A stretch of DNA of 64,000 nt, taken from contig OX344764.1 in NCBI GenBank assembly GCA_947034895.1, positions 35,714,935 to 35,778,934 of the forward strand, read 5' to 3'. The stretch is from Rhytidiadelphus loreus. Its lineage: Eukaryota; Streptophyta; Bryopsida; Hypnales; Hylocomiaceae. Under the pieces are notes generated by a model, which was not told the origin of the DNA, made no database searches, and was given only the letters and a program-made list of their open reading frames with translations. Of the stretch, positions 37,443 to 47,701 are shown one piece after another. A program made the translations under genes and the position numbers. Positions within the stretch are counted from its first letter, which is position 1. Each line of letters opens with the position of its first letter.

Positions 37443-40400
37443 ATGGCGATGCCTGTAGCAAAACGTCCCAAGGGAGAAAAAGGACGAGTTCAACCTTTAC
37501 TTTTTGAGGCGTTGGAAGTTGACGGGAGCAATTACTTGGAGTGGAGCATCGATGCCAAATCCTATTTGTGTGCGGAGGAGTTGGATGGTACTTTGACGGC
37601 AGAAAGGGGCGATCATTTGCATTTGGAACCATCATCTTTCAAGTGGAAGGCGCTTCTTATTCTGAGACGGCACTTAGACTTCTCCCTTCGGCAACAATAC
37701 ATTCAAGTTGATCATCCTGCCGAATTGTGGAAGCAGCTCGAGGCCAGATTTCACCATGAGAAGACAATTTTTCTTCCTCAAGCCCGCAACGACTGGATTC
37801 ATTTGCGTGTCCTGGATTTTTCTGACCTCTTGGCATTCAACGCAGAGCTGCACCGAATCACCGCCCAGTTGCGCTTGTGTGGAGAGACAATCACCGATAA
37901 GGAACTCATTGATAAGACTCTCTCCACCTTCCCTCCTGCTTCTGCTCTTTTAGCTCAACAGTACCGAAATATGAGGTTTAAAACTCACTCTCGGTTGATG
38001 TCTTATCTTTTGCTTGCGGAAAAGCAACAACAACTTCTATTGAAGAATGCTGAGTCCAAGCCTGCCAAAGAAGCGCACACGGTGGAGATACCAACACGTA
38101 GGCCAAGGGACATGAAGACACAGCAGCGGTGGAAGCAACATCAAAAGCAACCGTCTTCATCAAAACCTAGAGATAAGTCTAAAATCTCTGACAAACCCTA
38201 CTCATCTAATTCAAAGTCTCAGGATACCCGTACATGTCACAAGTGTGGTAGGGTAGGGCATATTGCTAAAGACTGTAGAGCTTCTGATTACCTTTCTAAA
38301 ATGTATAAGGAGTTGCAGCAGCTTAAGGCTGGGCAGAGAGAGGCCCATACCCTTGATGCCCCCTCGATAGAGGAGACAGATGTAGAGAATTATATGGTGA
38401 GCACCGTACAGTCCGTAGATCAACTTGATGTTGCTCTCTTGGATAGTGCTACCACACATACGATCTTGCGAGATCAAAAGTATTTTGACTTTTCCGGCCT
38501 AGCCAAGTCCTGGCAAAAATGTGGTATTACAACCATTGCAGGAAAACGGGACATGATGTTCCGTGAGGGCCATGCAACACTGATTTTGCCTGGGGGGACC
38601 CCCCTCCAAATTGCGAAAGCAATGTATGCTCCATCTGCCCCCCGGAGCCTGATCAGCTACCGGGACCTACGGGCAAACGGAGTCCACATTCTCACTGCGG
38701 TGAGGAATGGTGAAGAGGTTCTAGAGCTCAGGCAAGGACAAAGATTCCTAGCCATTGCATGTGCAGGAGCCAATGGCCTATATGCAATTCACATCAGCGG
38801 TACTACCGGACCGGCTCTGATGCTTCCAGCTACTGGAATTAAGCAACCTACGGGCTCTGCTTTCTCTGTCATGTTTCCAGCCAAGACTGGATTATGGCAC
38901 AGCAGATTGGGGCACCCTGGAACTACAATGTTCAGGCGTATGTTGCCGTTGCTAGCAGGCCATAACATCTGCCCCAACGACGCTGACAAGGTGGGGGAGT
39001 GCGCTGCTTGTTCCCAAGGAAAGCTTATCAAGCGCCCCTCAAGGTGGAAACTACCAACGGAGCTTCCACCAAAGCTACAACGCTTACAAGGTGATGTTTG
39101 CGGACCCATTAATCCTATTTCTGGACCTTTCAGATATTTTCTAGTCCTTGTAGATGCGTCCGGGACTCATTCTGAGGTATCATTGCTTAGCACTAGAAAT
39201 ATGGTCTTTTCCAAGCTATTAGCTATGTTAATCAAGTACCGGGCTCATTACCCGACTACCCTGTGAAAACTCTTAGGATGGATAATGCCCAGGAGTTTAG
39301 GTCACGACACTTTGAAGATTATTGTGTAGCCTCTGGGATTACCTTGACCTATTCAGTTCCATATGAACACTCCCAAAATGGTTTAGCTGAAGCATTCATT
39401 AAGAAAATTCAGCTAATTACACGGCCGCTTTTGCTGCATGCAAAGCTATTCCCTACTTTCTGGGGCCATGCCGTTCTTCATGCCGCTACTCTCCTTAGAT
39501 TCCGCCCTACTCTCCTTAATGATCATTCCCCTTTAGAGTTACTTTCGGGACAGGTTCCTAACGTTTCTCATTTTAGAACTTTTGGGTGTAGAGTATGGGT
39601 TCCCGTAGCTGAACCACATAGGAAAACCATTGGTAACCACCGGCAGGAAGGAATATACGTAGGTTTTGATTCTCCTAGTATCATTCGCTACATCTTCCCT
39701 TCTAGTGGAACTCTGCAAAGAGCCCGGTTTCAAAACTGTCACTTTGAAGAAACCCATTTTCCTCTTATCTCTAACTCCAAATCTAATTCTGCTTTGGACT
39801 TTCAGTCACCTGAAACGTTCACTCTTAATCCAGACCCTAGAACTGCCCTAGTAGACTCAGAAGTTCAGAAACTTCTTAACCTAAAATCCTTAGCTGAAAA
39901 GCTTCCGGATGGTTTCACTAATACTGCGAGGATTACTCGTAATCCACTTCCTGGAGCCGGCCAGCCATCGATTAGTGTTCTTCCTGAGAAGAGAAAACCT
40001 ACTCAGTTAACATCTTCCTCCAAACAGTCAAAACTTGATCCCCTTAGCTTTCATAGTGATTTTTCTTCTGATTCTCATCCGGATCCATTGTTCCCTTGTA
40101 CCCCAAGTGAAACAACCTCTGTAAATACCTTTATCACTCGGATTCTCACCTCAGATTCTGATCCAATCACCTTAGCTGACGCAAAATCTAGATCTGATTG
40201 GCCTCAATGGTCTGATGCCTTACAAGCTGAGCACTCATCTCTCAAGAAACACAAAGTCTTTGGGCCCCTAGATACAAAGCTTCATACTAAACCCATCGGT
40301 TTCAAGTTAATCTTCACTAAAAAGAGGAATGCTCAGGGACATGTTGTTAGATACAAAGTCCGATTAGTTGCCCAAGGTTTTAACCAACGCCCTGGTGTTG

Positions 40401-41776
40401 ATTATGACTTTACGTATTCTCCTGTTATGGATTCTGCAACATTTAGATATTTGCTAGGGATGGCTGTTCAACTTGGATTAGAAACCCGTTTGCTAGATAT
40501 TGTTACAGCCTACCTCTACGGTCCCCTAGATGCCACCATCTATATTAGACCACCACCTGATTTTCTTGACAATACCCCACCGGATGACAATCCGAGATCC
40601 TATTCTGGTCTGAAAATTCAGAAAGCTCTTTACGGCCTTAAACAAGCAGGTAGAATGTGGTACAAACACCTTCGGGATTTCTTACTCCACCATGGGTTCA
40701 AACATGATCCATCCCTACCTTGCATTTTTACACTTAAGAATGATACAGGCTTTGTAGTGATTGTTGTTTATGTAGATGATCTCAATCTAGTTGGCACTCC
40801 ATCCACTTGTAGTCATGCTATAAGTCTCCTAACCTCTCAGTTTGAGATGAAGTTACTAGGTCAGACTTCTTTCTGTCTTGGCCTTGAGGTGACTCACTTA
40901 CCAGATGGAAGTATTTTTCTCCATCAAACCGGCTATACCCAAAGACTTCTCAAGAAGTTTCAAATGGACCAAGCTAGTCCTCTTTCCGCTCCCATGATGG
41001 GACGAAGTCGAATTATGGATGACCTCTACCGTCCTTGCGAGGAGGAGGAGGAGGAGTTTTGTGACAAAACCCGGTACCTCGCAGCAGTAGGAGCTCTCCT
41101 TTACTTGTCCACAAATACCAGGCCTGACATTTCTTTTGCTACAAGTGTGTTAGCTCGTCATAGCCAGAGACCGGCAGCTCGTCATTGGAATGGTGTCAAA
41201 CACTTATTCCGATACCTCCGGGGGACTGAAGACTTGGGACTCTGTTATTCCAAAGAAGGGACCTCAGATATCATAGGTTATGCTGATGCCGGATTCAAAT
41301 CCGACGAGAGTATTGGGAAGTCACAAACTGGATACATATTTTTGAAGAATAACTCTCCTATTTTGTAGAAATCAGTGAAGCAGACGGTTACTGCTACTTC
41401 CTCAAACCACTCTGAACTTATTGCTTTCCATGAAGCAACTCGGGAAGCAGTATGGTTGAGGAACATGAACAAGATCATCATGGAGCAATGCGAAATTACT
41501 CAAGAATTCAAGCCGACTATCATCTTTGAGGACAACTCTGCATGTATAGCTCAAGTGGCGTCTAGCTTCATCAAAACTGACTGCACCAAACACATTTCTC
41601 CACAGATATTTGGCTTCACCCAAGACCTCATTCAATCTGGGCAAATAGAAGTCAAGAAGATCGAATCGGCGCACAACATTGCAGACATGTTGACCAAAGC
41701 TCTTCCGGCCTATACTCATAGGAGATTAGTACAAGAGGCCGGCATGCGTTTGTTGCATGAGATAGTTCCTCAATAG
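37443..41776 (+). pseudogene. copia gag-pol, one frameshift and one nonsense codon
   Basis: The first frame, 37443-39266 (607 codons), starts at an ATG 105 bp after the LTR. It carries Gag, a zinc knuckle CHKCGRVGHIAKDC (about residue 265), protease DSATTH (about 334), GAG-pre-integrase LWHSRLGH and CAACSQGK, and the first integrase Asp (GDVCGP). It ends at TGA 39264-39266, where pol continues in another frame from 39263: second integrase Asp in RMDNAQEF, the catalytic Glu after QNGLAEAF, RT with YVDD (about 40770) and RNase H with GYADAGFKSD. An in-frame TAG at 41366-41368 then interrupts RNase H. The same frame continues at 41375-41776 with FEDNSACIAQ and ADMLTKALPA. Such frame breaks are decay, since plant copia elements normally have one frame. 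Confidence 0.93.
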
Positions 41777-41868
41777 AAGTTACACTCTTTTCTGTCTGTG
41801 GGATTTTTCCTAATTTAGGTTTTATCACAGATCAGTTTTTAATGAGGTAACTGTAGATCGAGGAGGAG

Positions 41869-42103
41869 TGTTGAAGTAGTCATTGACTCAGAAATAGAAT
41901 AGTAGATGCTATTTCTAGATGACACTAGAATAGAAGGTTCTATCTATATAGAGCGATCTACTAGTTACCTTAACTTTTACTTTTACTTTTACACACCTGT
42001 ATTGGATAGTATATAAAGACCTTCCCCATGCTATGGGAGGATATATTTCTCTTGTACAATTGTGTTGTTTGTTATGCTTAATGTTTGTGCCTTCACCTTA
42101 ACA
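41869..42103 (+). repeat. 3' LTR of the copia element
   Basis: Same length and ends as the 5' LTR. The visible differences are three within the CTTTAACTTTAA-like stretch and one in CTTGTACAATTG (TTCAATTG in the 5' LTR). Confidence 0.95.
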
Positions 42104-42108
42104 GTGAG

Positions 42109-44859
42109 ATTAAATCAAGTCAACCAGCAAGCTATCTTGCTCAGCCATTCCAACCAGAAGCAGGCTCTGGCCACCTCTCCTTTGCAAAAAACTCCCCATC
42201 CAGAACTCTGATCTCAATCTACAACCATACGGAACCCCAACTTGAATCACAAAAACAATCTTATTAGAACCATAGAAGTTTAGTATTTAGGAAGTTGAAA
42301 AGTAGCAAAAGAATGCAAGTTGGAGTGTGGACCCTCCATTAGAGAATCTTTACTTTCTTTTAATCGAGGATTGACTCGATTAAAAGACAAATAGGAAAAG
42401 ACAAGTTAAAGAACATTTACCTTTCTTAGATTCTAGCATTTAGTTATTAGTGGAGTTAATCCAAATCAATTTGTCTTCAAGTCTTTGTTATATTCTTGAA
42501 GAATTTAGTAAGTATTTAGAAGAGTTTGTTTGATTAGATTTAGTAGGATTAGCCTTACCAAAATACCCCCAAAAGAAAAAGAAAATAAAACATTCAAAAG
42601 AAGTGGAAGAAAAGGAAAAGAAAAGAAGAAGCTTGGGACTTCTTCAAATACATCTAAACTTACAAAAAATTCAACAACAACCTACAACAAAGCTCGAAGA
42701 TGGAGGTGGAGCACGTTGTCGAGAATTTAGTAGCAATGTTCAGTGAAGATGGCTCCAATACAAAGGTTAGTAACTGAATCATTTCCCATTCCTTGTTTCT
42801 TTTTACTATAAACATTAGATTAGAATTTGATTTTTTATTAATTACAAGTTAGAATTAGGATTGACTTCTAGTTAACTGAACCATCAAGTAGTAAGTCCAA
42901 AAATAGTTAGAAAATTACCGTAGAAGTTTAAGGGGTTTTACCACAACAAAATTACCAAAATTACCAAAATTACCAAAATTTATCATTGGATGAAAAGTAG
43001 CGGTAAAAGTAGTTAAAAACGTAGAAAGTTATCAAAGGAAATCTTTAGAGAATCTTTAAAGAATCTTAGAATCTAGAGTCAAAGTAGGAATTAAAAGATA
43101 AAAGTAAAAATAATTTTGAAATTCAAGATAAAAAAGAATTACTTATAAATTTTGGTAAACTGAACAACAGTCAAAATTCCTTTGTAAATAAAATTTACCT
43201 AGAAGGCCAAAAGTAAGAAGCTCTTATCTTTCAAGAAAGTAGAAGTAAATTTTAAAAGATAAAACCATTTAAGCCTCAAAAGTAGAAGTAAAACTCATAG
43301 TTACCTAACATTGTAAAAACCAATTAAGAAATGACCAATTAAGTAAAAAAATAGACAAAAAGACAAATCAAAGGTAGAATCTCAAAAAGAATATTCTAAA
43401 GATTCCCAAACTAATTTCACTTTAAAAATTGAACGAAAATTAAAAGAATAAGAGTAAAATGAAGTTTTAGCCAAAAATAGGACCAAAATGGATGAAAGTC
43501 AATCGGAGTTGACCCAATCAAGTCAAACTTTAAACTTAAGTAGAACATAAAAAACAAAAAATCTGCATTCAATTTCAATAGTTAGGACGTTTGCAACTAA
43601 TGGATGAAGTTTAGAAGTTAGTTTTAGGATCAAACTTCATCCGTCATTATCCATTAGAGAATTAGGTCAAATGTAGACTTCTTTATCATTTTGAAAAGGG
43701 AAAATCAAGCTCTACAACTCAGTCTAATTCACTTTTTGCTTGACTAACAATTTTAGCGAACCTTAGTTTTGACCGTTATAGTCAAAATTGGTCGTATACA
43801 CTAACTCGTGCTTTATTTTGAACAAGAAAAACCTAAGTGAATCAATTAAAAATAGGAATTAGAAAGGTCCATTGCTTGGAAGGCTCAATTTGATTGCACA
43901 TAGGTTAGACATCCATTAGGAAATCAACACCAAATTAGTTAGAGTCTAGTTATGTACACTTTATTCCAAGGGCAGGAATAAAGTGCCCACACCCCTTCAC
44001 TCGTCCCTCCAAGTCATTCCAAGGGTGCATATAAAAAATAAGACCCCTATTTTGTGTTTGATAAATCAATCTTCTACACTTCTCCAAGATAATTTAAGGC
44101 CTTTGATTGCAAAGAAGAATTCAAAATTTGCAAATTCTACCATGCGTGATAGTAAATTTTTTTAGTGTTTTCCCTTGGGGACAAGCAGTAGGTCATTTCA
44201 CTTCCAGCCTTTTTAGAATTATTATACAAATAACTAGACATAGAAATATGAAGACTCTAGTGAGATAAGGTAGTAGGCTCTAAAAGTGAGTTGGCATTTA
44301 GAACCACCCATATAGACTTGCATGTAATGGAAGTGAGGTGGTCTTTAAATGGACCTTCTATAGTCATTGAATGGATAAATTAAAAACATATTATTTTTAT
44401 TGCAAGAGCCAATAAATCTTTGTTTTTCCTAGAAGTTTCAGGTGAATGGTTTATGGAAGATCTAGGGTTACAAATAGGGACCTATGACTCATCTTGTTTG
44501 AAATTCATAAGTAATTTGAAAATGCTTCAAAAAATACAAAGCGGCTTGTGTTACAATTGAACTCTATTTCTCTTTGCTAAAAAGATGAGCTAAAAATAAT
44601 CCCATTCAAGAAACCAGATGAAAAAGATGGACCAACCTTAGATGCTTGCTTTTAGAGCCTCCTACCTTAAAACAAAGTTGCTTTTTTAAAGGCCCATGCC
44701 TACAATCCAAAAATTTATCAAATACATTTTTTTCAAAAAGAAAAAAGAAAAAAATGATCAAATGCTAACCTTTAATACCATCATTATGAAAAAGTCACGA
44801 GAGAATATCATTGATGGTAGATATCCAATATGCTGCTGATGGCCTCATGTTGGTACATG
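42109..44859. repeat. AT- and purine-rich block, no gene seen
   Basis: A rich in A and G on the plus strand, with small tandem phrases such as ATTACCAAA (about 42945-42980). Only short frames occur. 44010-44210 repeats 36855-37060 from the other side of the copia element. I recognise nothing else. Confidence 0.5.
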
Positions 44860-45480
44860 TTTAGATACATTTGATTCTAGGATGGATTTTGAAGATGATT
44901 CTAATGACATAATGCATTTCATGAACTTGACAATTTTAAAGATGCTGATTTGGCTACTATGAGAATTCAGAGGTGACGATTTTAATGACTTAGAAAATAA
45001 CAAAAACACAAATCCTGTTGTCGGTCATGGAAGAATTGAACGAGTTTTGTCTGGAAGGGTTTCCCGTCAATTCCGGATGCATCCATGGACATGGTTTAAT
45101 TATCCATGTATCGAAATCGTCCAATGAAAATTCTAGATTTTCTCAGTCAGTTTCTCATATTTCACCTCCTGCAAATGTAGGAGAACGATAAAGGAAACCC
45201 CATTCCTCAGTCTCCTTTCATCCACAGGGAGGGACAATGAGGGGGGCAATCCCCTTGGCTGTTATTGTATGTGGAGGTATGATTCATCACTCAGGTGCCA
45301 AAATTGAAATTCCCCATTTAGTTCTCAAGGGTCCACATCACCTAACACCATTCACAGGATGACATGTGCCACTTTTTTACCAAAAACGACTTAATTTATG
45401 TCGAATCTCACCTTCAAGCAGGGTAAACGATATGGGGTTGGTGATATGTTGTAGGAAAATATGGAGTAAAATATGGAGTA
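44860..45480 (+). repeat. Dispersed repeat shared with 17790-18420
   Basis: Colinear with the block at 17790 in the same orientation, and likewise located next to a module G edge (here the inner palindrome edge at 45520; there downstream of 16012). Translated fragments are decayed; no family recognised. Confidence 0.55.
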
Positions 45481-45494
45481 AAATATGGAGTAAA
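45452..45494. repeat. Short tandem repeat AAAATATGGAGT
   Basis: About three and a half tandem units of a 12-bp motif at the boundary between the dispersed repeat and the GDSL copy 3 promoter arm; the equivalent place in the other repeat copy (about 18400) has one diverged unit. Confidence 0.8.
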
Positions 45495-45519
45495 ATAATC
45501 CGTTCCAGCAAACGATGTG

Positions 45520-45927
45520 ATATTACAGAATCAGGCCAGTAAAGTAGTCAGTGTCTACTCCAGAGTCACACATCCAGTCGTCGTAAATCCAGTTATCCAC
45601 TCAGACAGCACAGTCGCAGATTCCATCGAATGGAGGACCCACTCAAAAAAGAAGCAAAACACATAAACTTACTCCTCGGTCTTCCTCCACGCGGTGTTGT
45701 CAATGTTTTTGATTCGCCGCGGAAATAAAAGTTCTTTGTGTGAACACTTTGTAGCAAAACAAATAGCACGTTCATCTCCCTCAATATTTTAACTATTCAT
45801 CACTGACACTATTCATCACACTATTTTAGAAATCAACCACGTAAGCCACAGTAACTACGTTTGTCAACTCGGAGGCTGGGACTAAGCTTAGGTTACCGCG
45901 TCTGCACCTCGAGCTTCCTTCGATCGG
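45520..45927 (+). promoter_or_regulatory. Upstream region of GDSL copy 3 from the palindrome edge
   Basis: Inverted counterpart of 33420-33815. It starts with TGTGATATTACAG, the reverse of the phrase that ends all three G modules. Small indels separate it from copy 2. Confidence 0.55.
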
Positions 45928-45934
45928 TATAAAT
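45928..45934 (+). promoter_or_regulatory. TATA box of GDSL copy 3
   Basis: TATAAAT, 227 bp upstream of the ATG at 46161, equivalent to the boxes of copies 1 and 2. The leader after it is CT-rich, as in many plant genes. Confidence 0.65.
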
Positions 45935-46160
45935 GGGCTCAGCACTCGCACTTCAATCTCATTCAACTCCGCAACTCACTCCTCCAACACACGAGCTCTA
46001 TCACTGCGGACGGACCAACTGCGGCTCCACCAGATCGATCGGCAGCTAGGGGGATTCTACTTATATAATTAACTGCACGATTACTCGGCGCGGCAACTGA
46101 ATAACACTTGGAAGCGGGTGGATTAGGAATTTGGCTTCGGGGCTGGCGACGACGTCAAGA

Positions 46161-47701
46161 ATGGCGTCCACGTCCAGACTGGGGATGCTCTGCTGGGGTG
46201 TCCTCGTTGCTGCTTGCTTGCTGCAATCGATGCACGTGGCTTCGGCCAACAAGACCTTGCCCCAGTGCCAGTTTCCGGCGGTGTATGCGTTCGGAGACTC
46301 GCTGACCGACACCGGAAACTCCATCGCGGCCTTTCCCGACCAGTTCGCGAACGCCGAGCTCGACCCACATGGCATTCTGTTTCCGGGCCATGCCGCGGAT
46401 CGATTCACCGACGGCAAATTGTTGCTCGACTTCCTTGGTACGAACGCGGCTCATTCCAATTCAATCCTGCAACCCTCAATTCAATACCAACTAATTCATC
46501 CACCAATTAAGTAATAATACACACTGGCATGGAAGCTCACTCGCACCAAGAACATTGCATATTCACAGGACTTCACTATCAATTAGGGGTTGATTTACAG
46601 TCTGTGTCATTAGTAGATGATGACTTAGAGGATTGAGTTCCCCGGGATTGATTGATGGTTTGTTGGAGACAGTGTACTGATTGGATTTGCTGTTGGCTCT
46701 GTTGAATGGCAGCTTTCGGAGTGCGCCTGCGGCCCATCTACCCAGTGCTGCGGGGAACGGGAGCCGACTTCACGTTCGGCACCAACTTCGCGGCCTATGG
46801 CGCGCCGGCGCGGAGCGTGAAGGTGTGGCGCAGGGACTCGGGATTCAACAGCCCGTTCTCGCTGGACGTGCAGCATCAGTGGTACGAGCGCTACAAAACG
46901 CGCGTGTGGTTCTACGAGAGCCCCATCTTCCACTCGCCCGGACTCAACCAGAGCCTGCCCAAGCTGGCCACCGTCAGCGAGTCGCTGTTCCTGGTGTGGT
47001 CCGGCTACCAAGACTACTTCTCCAGCCTGTACGACAAGACGCTCACGCCGCGCCAGACGCGCTACATAGTGCCCCAGGTGGTGGAAGCCATCGAAACGCA
47101 CATCAAGGCGATGCTGACGCCGGTGCTGTACACTCCCCCGAAGACGGCCACGCTGCAGCTGCCCACGGCCCGGACCCTTCTGGTGGTGAACCTGCCTCCG
47201 TTGGGCTGCATCCCCGCCATGCTGTCCATGTACGGCGGCCCGCACGCCAAGTACGACCGCCATGGTTGCCTGAGCGACCTCAACCAAATCACGCACCGCC
47301 ACAACCAGCTGCTGGGCGAGAAGATGGAGGAGCTGCGGGTGAAGTACCCGCAAGCGCAGCTGCTGTATGGCGATGCTCACGGCGTGTTCACGGACATCCT
47401 GAAGGAGCCGAAGAAGTACAACGTGACGGCGCCGCTGAAGGCTTGCTGCGGCGCGGGGGGTGCGTACAACTTCAACAAGGAGGTGACTTGCGGGCACGCG
47501 GGCCTGGTGGACAACCAGTTCGTGAATTTGACTTTGTCGCACTGCAGGGATCCCGCGGCGCATCTCAGCTGGGACGGCATCCACACGTCCAACACGTTCA
47601 ACAAGGCCGCCGTGACGGCTTTCTTGCAGGGCAAGCACATCACCCCCAAGGGCGGGCTCAACTGCTCCCCCGACTTCTCGCACTTTGATGACCCGCAGTA
47701 A
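46161..47701 (+). CDS. GDSL esterase/lipase, copy 3 (two exons)
   Basis: A secreted SGNH/GDSL hydrolase of 421 residues; exon 1 is 46161-46437, the 275-bp intron is 46438-46712, and exon 2 is 46713-47701 with TAA. An upstream in-frame TTG at 46131 is not used as a start; the ATG at 46161 leads straight into the signal peptide (core MLCWGVLVAACLL, cleavage probably after HVASA). FGDSLTDTGNS holds Ser47, GTNFAAYGA is block II, GYQD stands where GxND is expected (Gln192), and SWDGIH holds Asp380 and His383. Length is close to the family's usual 350-400 plus signal peptide. The single intron is at the conserved first position; the other introns usual in the family are absent. The protein is nearly identical to copy 2, pointing to recent duplication or gene conversion between palindrome arms. 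Confidence 0.92.

Larger units (their letters stand above)
37098..42108 (+). mobile_element. Full-length Ty1/copia LTR retrotransposon
   Basis: The element spans 37103-42103, flanked by a perfect 5-bp duplication GTGAG (37098-37102 and 42104-42108). Its LTRs are equal in length (235 bp), begin TGTTGAAG and end CTTAACA, and differ at about four positions by eye (about 1.7 %), so the insertion is fairly recent. Internal order is gag, protease, integrase, RT, RNase H, typical of Ty1/copia. A purine tract AGGAGGAG (41861-41868) abuts the 3' LTR. Coding is broken in two places, so this copy depends on others for movement. It lies in the spacer of the GDSL inverted repeat. Confidence 0.96.

Noticed and set aside
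46131..46160. Upstream TTG start for GDSL copy 3, adding ten residues
   Set aside because: Plant nuclear genes start at ATG almost always, and the ATG at 46161 gives a standard signal peptide in all three copies.
46681..47688. Second same-strand frame (335 codons) over exon 2 of GDSL copy 3, also at 31659-32666
   Set aside because: Out of frame with the catalytic motifs and rich in Ala, Arg, Pro and Gly; a GC-driven shadow.
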